Source: Bacteroides sp.
GTDB taxonomy: Bacteria; Bacteroidota; Bacteroidia; Bacteroidales; Bacteroidaceae
Direction of reading: 5' to 3'
NCBI GenBank assembly: GCA_030151845.1
Contig: JASLCM010000102.1
Span: 1 to 18,608 of the forward strand
DNA length: 18,608 nucleotides
Shown piece after piece: positions 7,076 to 14,719 of the stretch (positions within the stretch are counted from its first letter, which is position 1; each line of letters opens with the position of its first letter). The notes under the pieces were generated by a model. The model did not search any database and was not told the origin of the DNA. It worked only from the letters and a program-made list of their open reading frames with translations. A program made the translations under genes and the position numbers.

Positions 7076-7693
7076 TTAGAAGTGGTAAGCTACTCCTAAA
7101 TATAAATTCGAGTTTCTGGCTGTGACTCCAGAAATTTTAGATGCATTGGTAATACCATAGTCATAACCAATAAAGCCTTCAATGAAGTCGTATTGGTAAG
7201 CCATTTTTCCACCAAATCCAAAATCAAAATGGTGCAGAGATTTATTTTTACCAAATACGCTTACTTTTTCAGTAGCATCTCCAACCTGAACTTTGGCTTT
7301 TCCTCCTAATCCATAAGCTAAGTATGGACCAGCACTAAACTTCAAAGAAGAGATGTGGTTAAGTGGTAAATTGTATCCTATATGAATAGGTAACTGTAGG
7401 TAGATAGGATTGAAATCAGTTTTTACTCCCATAACCTTATCTTTCGTACCTTTTAAACTAATGTCTAATCCAGCTTGTAAGAAAAGCTCATGAGTAAGTG
7501 CATAGTTTCCAAAAACACCAAAGGCTGCACCAGCTTTCATGTCTCCAGGTATATCACCACTATACTGAGAAAGGTTTAACGCAGCTCTTGCACCGTAACG
7601 AATTGGGCTTTGAGCCTTTGCTTCTGATGAAGCTGTTGTTATGCCAACAGCAGCTAAAATAATCAATAAATACTTTTTCATTTTCATAATCAT
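7076..7693 (-). CDS. Small outer-membrane beta-barrel protein (porin-family, PorT/OMP_b-brl type)
   Basis: The 205-residue precursor starts with a Sec signal peptide: a basic MKMKKY region, a hydrophobic stretch LLIILAAVGITTA, and a probable signal-peptidase I site after AKA (residues 25-27). The mature part alternates glycine/aromatic beta strands such as GYNLPL, FSAGPYLAYGLGG, FGFGGKMAYQYDF and GFIGYDYGIT, and ends in YHF. A terminal phenylalanine is typical of BAM-inserted barrels. The pattern fits the Bacteroidota outer-membrane beta-barrel family of about eight strands. The transported substrate or role is unknown, and structural or adhesive roles are equally possible. Three Met codons occur in the first five residues (1, 3 and 5), so the exact start is uncertain, with Met5 giving the most typical signal peptide. 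It is monocistronic, with its own terminator downstream. Confidence 0.85.
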   Translation of the reverse strand: MIMKMKKYLLIILAAVGITTASSEAKAQSPIRYGARAALNLSQYSGDIPGDMKAGAAFGVFGNYALTHELFLQAGLDISLKGTKDKVMGVKTDFNPIYLQLPIHIGYNLPLNHISSLKFSAGPYLAYGLGGKAKVQVGDATEKVSVFGKNKSLHHFDFGFGGKMAYQYDFIEGFIGYDYGITNASKISGVTARNSNLYLGVAYHF

Positions 7694-7856
7694 CTATTGT
7701 GTTGATTTGCCTATACAAACAGATAAATGTTAGTTTTTGTTCATTGTAAGAAACTTTTATGTTTTAAATAGGGAGAACAATATGTCTTTTTGCTTTATAA
7801 AATGAAGTTAAGAAGGAAAAAACAAAAGGTTTTTATGTATAAAGCAAATGTTTTTG

Positions 7857-7864
7857 TAAATTTG
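7857..7864 (+). promoter_or_regulatory. Bacteroides-type -7 box for the ileS operon
   Basis: TAAATTTG is an exact TAnnTTTG match 61 bases upstream of the ileS ATG. A T-rich stretch at 7831-7835 stands where the -33 box would be. The rest of the 232-base gap is AT-rich with no gene. Confidence 0.6.
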
Positions 7865-7925
7865 CACACTTATAATAATAGATAGTAATATTATTAAGTC
7901 TAATATAGTAAAACTGATACATAGA

Positions 7926-10900
7926 ATGAGCAAAAAGTTTACAGAATATTCTCAATTAGATTTATCACAAGTTAATAAGGATGTTCTTAAAAAATGGGAT
8001 GAGAACGAGGTGTTCTCTAAAAGTTTATCTGAGCGCGATGGTGCTCCTTCGTTTGTGTTCTATGAGGGACCGCCCTCAGCTAATGGAATGCCTGGTATTC
8101 ACCATGTAATGGCTCGTTCTATTAAAGATATTTTCTGTCGCTATAAAACCATGAAGGGTTTTAAAGTGAATCGAAAAGCAGGGTGGGATACACACGGTTT
8201 ACCTGTGGAGCTTGGTGTAGAGAAAACTTTAGGTATAACAAAAGAAGATATAGGTAAAAAAATATCTGTAGCAGAGTACAATGCAACCTGTCGTAAAGAT
8301 GTGATGAAATTCACTAAGGAGTGGGAAGACCTAACTCATCGTATGGGATACTGGGTAGATATGAAAGACCCTTACATAACCTATGACAATCGATACATTG
8401 AAACCCTGTGGTGGTTACTCAAAGAACTTTATAAAAAAGACTTATTATATAAAGGCTATACGATACAACCCTATTCTCCAGCAGCTGGTACCGGGCTAAG
8501 CTCGCACGAGCTGAATCAACCGGGCTGTTATCGTGACGTGAAAGATACAACAGTTGTAGCTCAGTTTAAGATAAAAAATCCTGCAGAGAATTTACAAGGA
8601 TGGGGAGATGCCTACTTTTTGGCTTGGACTACTACTCCTTGGACTCTTCCATCTAATACTGCTCTTTGCGTTGGTAATAAAATAGACTATGTTGCAGTAC
8701 GTACCTACAATCGATATACTGGAGATCCTATAACAGTTGTTTTAGCGAAAGATTTATTGACAGCTCACTTTAGTAAAAAAGCAGAAGGATTATCATTAGA
8801 GGAATACAAAGAGGGAAGTTTAGTGATACCCTACAAAGTTATAGCCGAATTTAAAGGGGCCGACCTTGTAGGATTAGAATATGAGCAGTTAATTCCTTGG
8901 ATTTATCCAGGAGAGAATGCTTTCCGTGTAATCGCAGGAGACTTTGTTACAACCGAAGATGGAACAGGTATAGTTCATATTGCGCCTACCTTTGGTGCAG
9001 ACGACGCCAATGTTGCAAAAGCTGCAGGTGTTCCACCTTTACAGTTAATAAATAAGAGAGGTGATCTTCGCCCAATGGTTGATTTAACAGGAAAGTTCTA
9101 CCTATTAGATGAGTTAGATCAAGAATTTATAGAGTCACGAGTAAATGTTGATGCATATAAAGCATTTGAAGGTAAGTTTGTGAAAAATGCATACGACCCA
9201 ACTTTAACTGAAGATGATGAGTCTTTAGACGTTGAAATATGTATGTTACTCAAGCAGAACAATCAGGCTTTTCAAATCGAAAAACATGTTCATAACTACC
9301 CTCACTGTTGGCGTACAGATAAGCCTATCTTGTACTATCCATTAGATAGCTGGTTTATTCGTTCTACCGCTTGCAAAGAGCGTATGATGGAGTTAAACAA
9401 GAAGATAAACTGGAAACCAGAATCAACTGGAACAGGACGCTTTGGTAAATGGTTAGAGAATCTGAATGATTGGAACTTGAGCCGCTCTAGGTATTGGGGA
9501 ACCCCATTACCCATTTGGCGTACAGAGGACCATGAAGAGGAACTTTGTATTGGTTCGGTTGAAGAGTTATATAATGAAATAGAGAAGGCTGTGGCTGCTG
9601 GTGTAATGAAAAATAACCCATTAAAAGAGTTAGCCTTCACACCGGGAGAGTACTCGGCAGAAAATTACGATAAAATTGATCTGCATAGACCTTATGTAGA
9701 TGATATTATACTTGTTTCTCCTAAGGGAAAACCAATGAAGAGAGAGGCAGACCTTATTGATGTTTGGTTCGACTCTGGGGCTATGCCTTATGCGCAAATT
9801 CATTATCCCTTTGAGAATAAAGAATTACTAGAAGAGGGAAATGTTTATCCTGCAGATTTTATTGCTGAAGGAGTAGACCAAACAAGAGGTTGGTTCTTCA
9901 CACTCCATGCCATAGCAACTATGGTTTTTGATAAGTATGCTTATAAGAATGTGATATCGAATGGACTTGTTCTTGATAAAAATGGGAATAAGATGTCCAA
10001 GCGCTTAGGAAATGGAGTAGATCCTTTTGAAGCTATTGAAAAATACGGCTCAGATCCATTGCGTTGGTATATGATAACTAATTCCTCTCCTTGGGATAAC
10101 CTGAAGTTTGATGTAGAGGGAGTAGATGAGGTTAAACGCAAATTCTTTGGCACCTTATATAATACCTATTCGTTTTTTGCTCTATATGCAAATGTGGATG
10201 AGTTCACTTATAGTAAACCAGATGTACCTTTAGCAGATCGTCCAGAAATAGACCGTTGGGTTTTATCTGTTCTTAATACCTTAATTAAAGAGGTTGATAC
10301 CTGTTATGAGGAGTATGAACCAACTAAGGCTGGTCGTTTAATCTCAGATTTTGTTAATAATAATCTCTCTAACTGGTACGTTCGATTAAATCGTAAACGT
10401 TTCTGGGGAGGAGGTTTTTCTACCGATAAACTATCGGCTTACCAAACGCTATACACTTGCTTAGAGACTGTTTGTAAATTAATGGCTCCTATAGCACCAT
10501 TCTATTCTGATCAATTGTTCTTGGATTTGATAGCTGTTACTGAGAGGGAAAAGGTAGAATCAATTCATCTTGCTGCATTTCCAGCATATGATGAGGCAAT
10601 AATTGATGAGGAGCTTGAAGCGAGAATGGATCTAGCCCAGAAAATAACCTCAATGGTTCTAGCACTTCGCCGCAAGGTAAATATCAAGGTACGTCAACCT
10701 TTACAACGTATCATGATACCTTCTACAGATGCGAGAGAAGTACAGCGAATCGAAGCATTAAAAGAGTTGATTTTAAATGAGGTTAATGTCAAAGAGATCG
10801 ATTTTGTAGATGACTCCTCAGAAGTTCTTGTGAAAGGAATTAAATGTGACTTCAAGAAGCTTGGCCCAAAATTTGGTAAGCAGATGAAGTTTGTTGCAAA

Positions 10901-11357
10901 AGCAATTAATACGCTACCACAAACAGATATCAAAAAATTAGAGCGTGAAGGAGAGATTGAGTTAGCACTTCAAGATGGAACTAACGTTGTTATTAATCTC
11001 TCTGACGTTGAGATTTTTAATGAAGATATTCCAGGTTGGCTAGTTGCTAATGAAGGAACCTTAACTGTAGCCTTAGAAGTTACTATAACAGAAGAATTAC
11101 GTAAAGAGGGAATAGCCAGAGAATTGATTAATCGTATTCAAAACTTACGTAAATCTAGCGGGTTAGAGATAACAGATAAGATTACAATTGAGCTCACTAA
11201 AAATAGTTCTACAGATAGTGCTGTAGATGAATATAATGGCTATATTTGTAAACAAGTCTTAGCTACTTCTCTTAAACTTGTTGATGAGATTGAAGGAGGC
11301 GAGGAGCTTGAGTTTGATGGTTTTAACTTAATGGTTAAAATTAGTCGAGCAAAATAA
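7926..11357 (+). CDS. ileS: Isoleucyl-tRNA synthetase, type 2 with GXHH signature
   Basis: This cytosolic class I synthetase charges tRNA-Ile. The 1143 residues exceed bacterial type-1 IleRS (about 930-940) and fit the eukaryote-like type 2. The Rossmann fold begins with PPSANGMPGIHH at 49-60. The HIGH signature position reads Gly57-Ile58-His59-His60, so the first and third residues are swapped. GWDTHGLPVE lies at 86-95. The CP1 editing domain carries the threonine-rich WTTTPWTLPSN at 234-244 and GTGIVHIAPTFGADD with the editing aspartate at 359/360. KMSKR lies at 689-693, followed by the anticodon-binding region (about 740-900) and a long C-terminal domain (DUF5915-like) without the zinc-binding tail of type-1 enzymes. 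It is the first gene of a plus-strand run. Type 2 and particularly GXHH enzymes are known to resist mupirocin, so intrinsic resistance is inferred here, not shown. Confidence 0.97.
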   Translation: MSKKFTEYSQLDLSQVNKDVLKKWDENEVFSKSLSERDGAPSFVFYEGPPSANGMPGIHHVMARSIKDIFCRYKTMKGFKVNRKAGWDTHGLPVELGVEKTLGITKEDIGKKISVAEYNATCRKDVMKFTKEWEDLTHRMGYWVDMKDPYITYDNRYIETLWWLLKELYKKDLLYKGYTIQPYSPAAGTGLSSHELNQPGCYRDVKDTTVVAQFKIKNPAENLQGWGDAYFLAWTTTPWTLPSNTALCVGNKIDYVAVRTYNRYTGDPITVVLAKDLLTAHFSKKAEGLSLEEYKEGSLVIPYKVIAEFKGADLVGLEYEQLIPWIYPGENAFRVIAGDFVTTEDGTGIVHIAPTFGADDANVAKAAGVPPLQLINKRGDLRPMVDLTGKFYLLDELDQEFIESRVNVDAYKAFEGKFVKNAYDPTLTEDDESLDVEICMLLKQNNQAFQIEKHVHNYPHCWRTDKPILYYPLDSWFIRSTACKERMMELNKKINWKPESTGTGRFGKWLENLNDWNLSRSRYWGTPLPIWRTEDHEEELCIGSVEELYNEIEKAVAAGVMKNNPLKELAFTPGEYSAENYDKIDLHRPYVDDIILVSPKGKPMKREADLIDVWFDSGAMPYAQIHYPFENKELLEEGNVYPADFIAEGVDQTRGWFFTLHAIATMVFDKYAYKNVISNGLVLDKNGNKMSKRLGNGVDPFEAIEKYGSDPLRWYMITNSSPWDNLKFDVEGVDEVKRKFFGTLYNTYSFFALYANVDEFTYSKPDVPLADRPEIDRWVLSVLNTLIKEVDTCYEEYEPTKAGRLISDFVNNNLSNWYVRLNRKRFWGGGFSTDKLSAYQTLYTCLETVCKLMAPIAPFYSDQLFLDLIAVTEREKVESIHLAAFPAYDEAIIDEELEARMDLAQKITSMVLALRRKVNIKVRQPLQRIMIPSTDAREVQRIEALKELILNEVNVKEIDFVDDSSEVLVKGIKCDFKKLGPKFGKQMKFVAKAINTLPQTDIKKLEREGEIELALQDGTNVVINLSDVEIFNEDIPGWLVANEGTLTVALEVTITEELRKEGIARELINRIQNLRKSSGLEITDKITIELTKNSSTDSAVDEYNGYICKQVLATSLKLVDEIEGGEELEFDGFNLMVKISRAK

Positions 11358-11385
11358 AAACACTAACCTTTAAACAAATAAAACT

Positions 11386-11766
11386 ATGGCAGAAAAAACT
11401 AGGTATTCGGAAGCCGAATTAGAGGAGTTTCGCGAAATAATTTTGGAAAAGCTAGAGCTTGCTCAGCGAGACTATGAAATGATGAAGAAGAGTATTATGG
11501 GGACCGATGGTAACCATACCGATGACACCTCTCCAACCTATAAGGTTTTAGAAGAAGGAGCTAGTACTTTGTCGAAAGAGGAGACAACCCGTCTTGCTCA
11601 ACGACAATTAAAGTTTATCCAAGGATTACAAGCTGCTCTTGTTCGTATAAGAAACAAAACTTATGGAGTTTGTAGAGTTACAGGTAAGTTAATTCCTGCT
11701 GAACGTTTGCGAGCTGTGCCACATGCAACTTTGAGTATTGAAGCAAAGAATGACAGAAGAGGCTAA
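11386..11766 (+). CDS. TraR/DksA-family protein with degenerate zinc finger
   Basis: A 126-residue cytosolic protein with the DksA layout: a long helical region (about 8-90) that would form the coiled coil entering the RNA polymerase secondary channel, then the C-terminal finger. In the finger the pattern CXXC-X17-CXXC has become Cys96-X2-Thr99-X17-Ser117-X2-Ala120, so three of the four zinc cysteines are gone. The surrounding fold residues (YGVCRVTGKLIP-ERLRAVPHATLSIEAK) are well kept, which argues against decay. The coiled-coil tip lacks an obvious DXXDXA and instead has TDDTSPT at 45-51. It starts 28 bases after ileS and is probably co-transcribed with it. A hairpin follows it before lspA. 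A role in ppGpp-linked transcription control is inferred from the family only. Confidence 0.88.
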   Translation: MAEKTRYSEAELEEFREIILEKLELAQRDYEMMKKSIMGTDGNHTDDTSPTYKVLEEGASTLSKEETTRLAQRQLKFIQGLQAALVRIRNKTYGVCRVTGKLIPAERLRAVPHATLSIEAKNDRRG

Positions 11767-11786
11767 AAAGTTTTAATGATAAATAG

Positions 11787-11829
11787 AAAGGGTTGATTAC
11801 TTGGCAATGCCATGAGTAGTCAACCTTTT
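11787..11829 (+). terminator. Terminator-like hairpin between the DksA-like gene and lspA
   Basis: Outer arms 11791-11801 and 11815-11825 pair over 11 bp with one U-G wobble. An inner stem (11802-11805 with 11809-11812) and a 2-base bulge complete the hairpin. A/T extensions lie on both sides and TTTTGTTCTTT follows. It could terminate or attenuate transcription into lspA. An in-frame ATG at 11812 lies inside the stem, which argues against that start for lspA. Confidence 0.6.
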
Positions 11830-11856
11830 GTTCTTTATTTGAAAGAAGAATCTTTA

Positions 11857-12498
11857 ATGAAAAAATGGTTTACAAAGGGAAGAATTGCTCTTCTCATTAT
11901 CGTCTTGGGGCTGTTTATAGATCAGCTAATTAAGGTCGTAGTGAAAACATCCATGTATTGGCATGAAAGTATTCACGTTACCGATTGGTTTTATATTCTA
12001 TTTACCGAAAATAATGGTATGGCCTTTGGTATGGAGATTGTAGGAAAGCTATTCTTAACCTCCTTCCGCATAATTGCAGTTAGTGTTATTGGTTGGTATC
12101 TCTATAAGATTATTAAGAAGAAATTAAATACAGGTTATATTATCTGTATAGCACTCATTTTAACAGGTGCATTGGGAAATATTATAGATAGTGTTTTTTA
12201 TGGTGTTATCTTTTCAGAAAGTACACCAACAGAGCTAGCAACATTCCTACCCGAAGGGGGAGGGTACTCTTCCCTTTTTTATGGGAAAGTAGTTGATATG
12301 TTTTACTTCCCCATCATCGAAACAAATTGGCCCAGTTGGATGCCTTTTGTTGGTGGTGAGCATTTCATCTTTTTTAGTCCAATTTTTAACTTTGCAGATG
12401 CTTGTATTAGTTGTGGAATAATAGCTTTGCTACTGTTCTATAGAAAACACCTCAATGAGTCTCACTTATTCGATAAGAAAACAGATGCAAAAGAGTAA
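11857..12498 (+). CDS. lspA: Lipoprotein signal peptidase II (LspA)
   Basis: LspA cleaves prolipoproteins before the lipidated cysteine in the inner membrane. The chosen start gives 213 residues beginning MKKWFTKGR. An in-frame ATG 45 bases earlier falls inside a hairpin and adds no family sequence. Four membrane segments are visible (about 10-28, 65-84, 94-112 and 174-194). Motifs are IDQLIK at 21-26, ENNGMAFG at 51-58, GALGNIID at 104-111, VVDMFYFP with catalytic Asp147, and FNFAD with catalytic Asp181. Between GNIID and VVDM is an insert of roughly 27 residues (about 117-143) not found in the E. coli enzyme of about 165 residues, a difference I associate with Bacteroidota LspA. Its last codons overlap the start of a lipoprotein gene, which suggests translational coupling of the protease to one of its substrates. 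Confidence 0.96.
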   Translation: MKKWFTKGRIALLIIVLGLFIDQLIKVVVKTSMYWHESIHVTDWFYILFTENNGMAFGMEIVGKLFLTSFRIIAVSVIGWYLYKIIKKKLNTGYIICIALILTGALGNIIDSVFYGVIFSESTPTELATFLPEGGGYSSLFYGKVVDMFYFPIIETNWPSWMPFVGGEHFIFFSPIFNFADACISCGIIALLLFYRKHLNESHLFDKKTDAKE

Positions 12499-13486
12499 AA
12501 AATATAAAAATAGATACATTGGCGCTGTCTTAACCTTGCTTGTATGTTTAGTTGGGTGCTCTGTTAAAGTTCCCAAGGAGGTTATTCCCCCTGAAAAACT
12601 AAAAGAGGTTTTATACGATTACCACTTAGCAAAGTCTTATTCAGAAGATTTACCCTATAGTGATTATTATAAAAGGGCACTCTATGAAGAAGCCGTTTTT
12701 CATAAACACAATATAACCAAGTCCGAGTTTGATAGTACCATGAGATGGTATAGTCATAACGCAGAGTTACTGTCAAAGGTCTATAAAGATGTAAGTGAGC
12801 GCTACCGTAACGAGAAGGCGGTTGTTGATACCTTAATTGCGAAACGAGAGAACAGACCTTTGGAAAGTCAGCCGGGTGATAGTATAGATGTTTGGGCATG
12901 GCCTCGCGTGTATGAATTATACACTACAGCCTTAAACAATAAATTAGCATTTACCTTACCTTCAGATACAAACTTTAAAGAGCGTGATACTTTGAAGTGG
13001 ATTTTGGACTATCGTTCTCCAAGCAATAAGATAGATTCTCTCTACCCAATCCTAGCATCTTTACACATGAAGTTTGAAAATGATTCAACCGTCTCAACCT
13101 ATCAACTCTTGTCGATGGAGGGGAGAGATACGTTAACTCTCTATTCAGACTCATTGTGGACTTTAAGGGAGGTTAAAGGATGGTTGTATTTGCCAGTTAT
13201 ACCAGATTCTGTGCATAAACTACTTATTAATGAAGTGCTCTTGTATAGATACCATGCTACAGATAGTATAGCTACCCCCGTTCAAGACGAGTTAGAGAAA
13301 ACAGATGTACTCTTACCAGAACAGGAAGAAAGCAAAAACACAAAAAAACAAGAAACAGAATCAATAGCTCCAGCTGGTAGAGATCCAAGAGCTTTACGAG
13401 ATCAAGGTGTACAACGCGTACAGAATACAGATAAAATAACGCCTCAGAAGATTCAAAAACAAGAGATTCTAAAAGTAAATGAGTAG
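12485..13486 (+). CDS. DUF4296 lipoprotein
   Basis: A 333-residue predicted lipoprotein: basic N-terminus KSKKYKNR, a hydrophobic stretch, and lipobox LVGC with Cys25 as the lipidated residue. Residues about 28-115 (PPEKLKEVLYDYHLAKSYSEDLP-YYKRALYEEAVFHKHNITKSEFDSTMRWYSHN) match the DUF4296 pattern of Bacteroidota. The middle (about 140-250) has predicted beta strands and no recognised motif. The last 75 residues are a charged, Gln/Glu/Lys-rich low-complexity tail, probably disordered. No function is known. The start at 12485 is chosen because it gives a normal signal-peptide length. An earlier ATG at 12455 in the same frame would add ten residues before the basic region. The gene overlaps lspA by 14 bases and the next gene by 8 bases, so the three are probably translated in a chain. 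Confidence 0.85.
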   Translation: MQKSKKYKNRYIGAVLTLLVCLVGCSVKVPKEVIPPEKLKEVLYDYHLAKSYSEDLPYSDYYKRALYEEAVFHKHNITKSEFDSTMRWYSHNAELLSKVYKDVSERYRNEKAVVDTLIAKRENRPLESQPGDSIDVWAWPRVYELYTTALNNKLAFTLPSDTNFKERDTLKWILDYRSPSNKIDSLYPILASLHMKFENDSTVSTYQLLSMEGRDTLTLYSDSLWTLREVKGWLYLPVIPDSVHKLLINEVLLYRYHATDSIATPVQDELEKTDVLLPEQEESKNTKKQETESIAPAGRDPRALRDQGVQRVQNTDKITPQKIQKQEILKVNE

Positions 13487-13814
13487 CTTTTTAGCAAATA
13501 AGATCTACCTTGTTAAAGAGAAACAACTATTATCACGGTCTATAGTAAGCCTTAGCAGTGGAAAATGGAGCATAAAGCCTTTTGTTAGAGAAGAAGAAAA
13601 TACAGTTTGGGTTCCAGGGCTTTTGGTTCTTTTAGTGGACGAAGAAGTAGAGTTTGAACGCAAAGCAGACAATAGTTTAGAAGAGACCAACTCTTCTCAC
13701 ATAAACACTTTTGTGTGCTCAAAAAAGCTGCTTCCGGGACTTTATCAGCTATATCCTATAAACCTTACTTCTTTAAAGCCTGACGGCGAAACTCGGCACA
13801 GGCAACTGCTGTAG
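13479..13814 (+). CDS. Small conserved-looking protein of unknown function
   Basis: I do not recognise this 111-residue protein. Its start codon overlaps the DUF4296 stop (shared bases 13479-13486), a typical coupling arrangement, and its codon use resembles its neighbours, so I consider it real. No signal peptide or membrane segment is visible. The first 55 residues look like beta strands (FLANKIYLVKEKQLL, SIVSLSSGKWSIKPF, VWVPGLLVLLV). This is loosely like the N-terminal beta-sandwich that precedes the barrel in amidohydrolases, but no barrel or metal-binding motif follows. The rest is polar. Its 3' end overlaps the convergent RNA methyltransferase gene by 50 bases, and no terminator lies between them. 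It is the last gene of the ileS run. Confidence 0.6.
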   Translation: MSSFLANKIYLVKEKQLLSRSIVSLSSGKWSIKPFVREEENTVWVPGLLVLLVDEEVEFERKADNSLEETNSSHINTFVCSKKLLPGLYQLYPINLTSLKPDGETRHRQLL

Positions 13815-14544
13815 CAACACCAACATTGAGTGACTCTGTAGACTCTCTATTAAGAGGGTAGTTGGGAATATAAAGAGGGTGAGTCACCTTGCTCTCTATT
13901 TCCTTGCTGATTCCTTGTCCCTCATTTCCCATAATTAAAACTCCTTGCTGACTCAGTTCCTCCTCATAAATGTTTTTTCCAGATAGAAAAGTACCATAAA
14001 TAGGTATTGATAGCGAGGTAAAATCTTCAATAAGTTTGGGAAGAGGAGTATAGCTAAGCTTAACTCGTGCAAGAGCTCCCATGGTAGCTTGTACTGTTTT
14101 AGGGTTATACACATCAACAGTCTCTGGAGAACAAAAGAGATATTCGATTCCAAACCAGTCTGCTAGACGAATTATTGTACCAAGATTACCTGGATCTTGT
14201 ACACCATCAAGTACTAAACTCAGTTTGTTTGTACATTTTGATAAGTCTACCGTATAGGTAGGCTGATAAAATAGAGCCAACACATTTTGTGGAGTTTTAA
14301 GAAGACTCGCTTTAGAGAGCTCCTCGGGCGATGATAAAACATAATCCTCCGCTTTTACAGTTGGATTTTCCTTATACCAATCTTTTGTTGCAACCAGTAG
14401 GTGACAACGAAAGAAGGGGAGCAGTTCACCAATAAGCTTTGGACCTTCCGCAAGAAAAAGTCCAGAGGACTTTCTGAATTTCCGAAACTCTAGGGATTTT
14501 ATTAGCTTGATTTTCTTTTTACTTAAAGTGGTATATTCTCTCAT
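13765..14544 (-). CDS. SpoU/TrmH-family RNA 2'-O-ribose methyltransferase
   Basis: A 259-residue SPOUT-class enzyme that should transfer methyl from S-adenosylmethionine to a ribose 2'-OH in rRNA or tRNA. The N-terminal 95 residues form the SpoU substrate-binding domain (FRKSSGLFLAEGPKLIGELL). The knotted catalytic domain has motif 1 DPGNLGTIIRLADWFG (117-131, Asn120 and catalytic Arg126), motif 2 IMGNEGQGIS (204-213) and motif 3 with Ser238-Leu239-Asn240 in STESLNVGVATA. The sequence alone does not separate RlmB-like, TrmH-like or TsnR-like targets, so I give no symbol. The start is the ATG at 14542-14544, with a TAAATTTG -7 box 23 bases farther upstream. The gene diverges from tamL, and its last 50 bases overlap the convergent small gene. 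Confidence 0.93.
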   Translation of the reverse strand: MREYTTLSKKKIKLIKSLEFRKFRKSSGLFLAEGPKLIGELLPFFRCHLLVATKDWYKENPTVKAEDYVLSSPEELSKASLLKTPQNVLALFYQPTYTVDLSKCTNKLSLVLDGVQDPGNLGTIIRLADWFGIEYLFCSPETVDVYNPKTVQATMGALARVKLSYTPLPKLIEDFTSLSIPIYGTFLSGKNIYEEELSQQGVLIMGNEGQGISKEIESKVTHPLYIPNYPLNRESTESLNVGVATAVACAEFRRQALKK

Positions 14545-14566
14545 GGCTTCATTTTATCATCAATTG

Positions 14567-14574
14567 CAAATTTA
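14567..14574 (-). promoter_or_regulatory. Bacteroides-type -7 box for the SpoU methyltransferase gene
   Basis: The minus strand reads TAAATTTG, an exact TAnnTTTG match, 22 bases upstream of the ATG. No good TTTG -33 box is visible. Together with the box at 14687 it makes this a divergent promoter region. Confidence 0.6.
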
Positions 14575-14666
14575 CATTATTATTGCTGAATTAGAAGATG
14601 TTTGGAACAACTATTCATTAAACTTGTTTGTGAGTGAAGATAGCAATATGATTGAATAAATAATTT

Positions 14667-14694
14667 TTTGAACAAAAAAGTTGAATTATCTTTG
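14667..14694 (+). promoter_or_regulatory. Bacteroides-type promoter for tamL
   Basis: TTTG (14667-14670), then 16 bases, then TATCTTTG (14687-14694) form a -33/-7 pair. Transcription would begin near 14700. An in-frame ATG at 14681 lies inside this promoter and cannot be the start, which fixes the tamL start at 14720. Confidence 0.7.
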
Positions 14695-14719
14695 TATTGT
14701 TTGCGTCACATATAAATAT

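Noticed and set aside
7694..7925. Possible T-box or other riboswitch before ileS
   Set aside because: No T-box core, specifier stem-loop or terminator/antiterminator pair is visible, and only about 50 bases follow the -7 box.
9335..10933. Minus-strand open frames opposite ileS (9335-9640, 9941-10153, 10694-10933)
   Set aside because: They are shadows of the IleRS coding frame, with no promoter box or recognisable protein.
11812..11856. Upstream ATG giving lspA fifteen extra residues
   Set aside because: The codon lies inside a stable hairpin, and the extra residues precede a normal LspA N-terminus beginning MKKW.
12582..12899. Minus-strand 105-codon frame opposite the DUF4296 gene
   Set aside because: It has no signature and lies within a well-supported coupled gene.
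13953..14153. 66-codon minus-strand frame inside the SpoU gene
   Set aside because: It is a frame-shifted reading of the same strand, and the SpoU motifs are continuous across it in the correct frame.
14681..14719. Upstream ATG for tamL
   Set aside because: It lies before the -7 box TATCTTTG, so it would not be transcribed. The later ATG gives a standard lipoprotein signal peptide.
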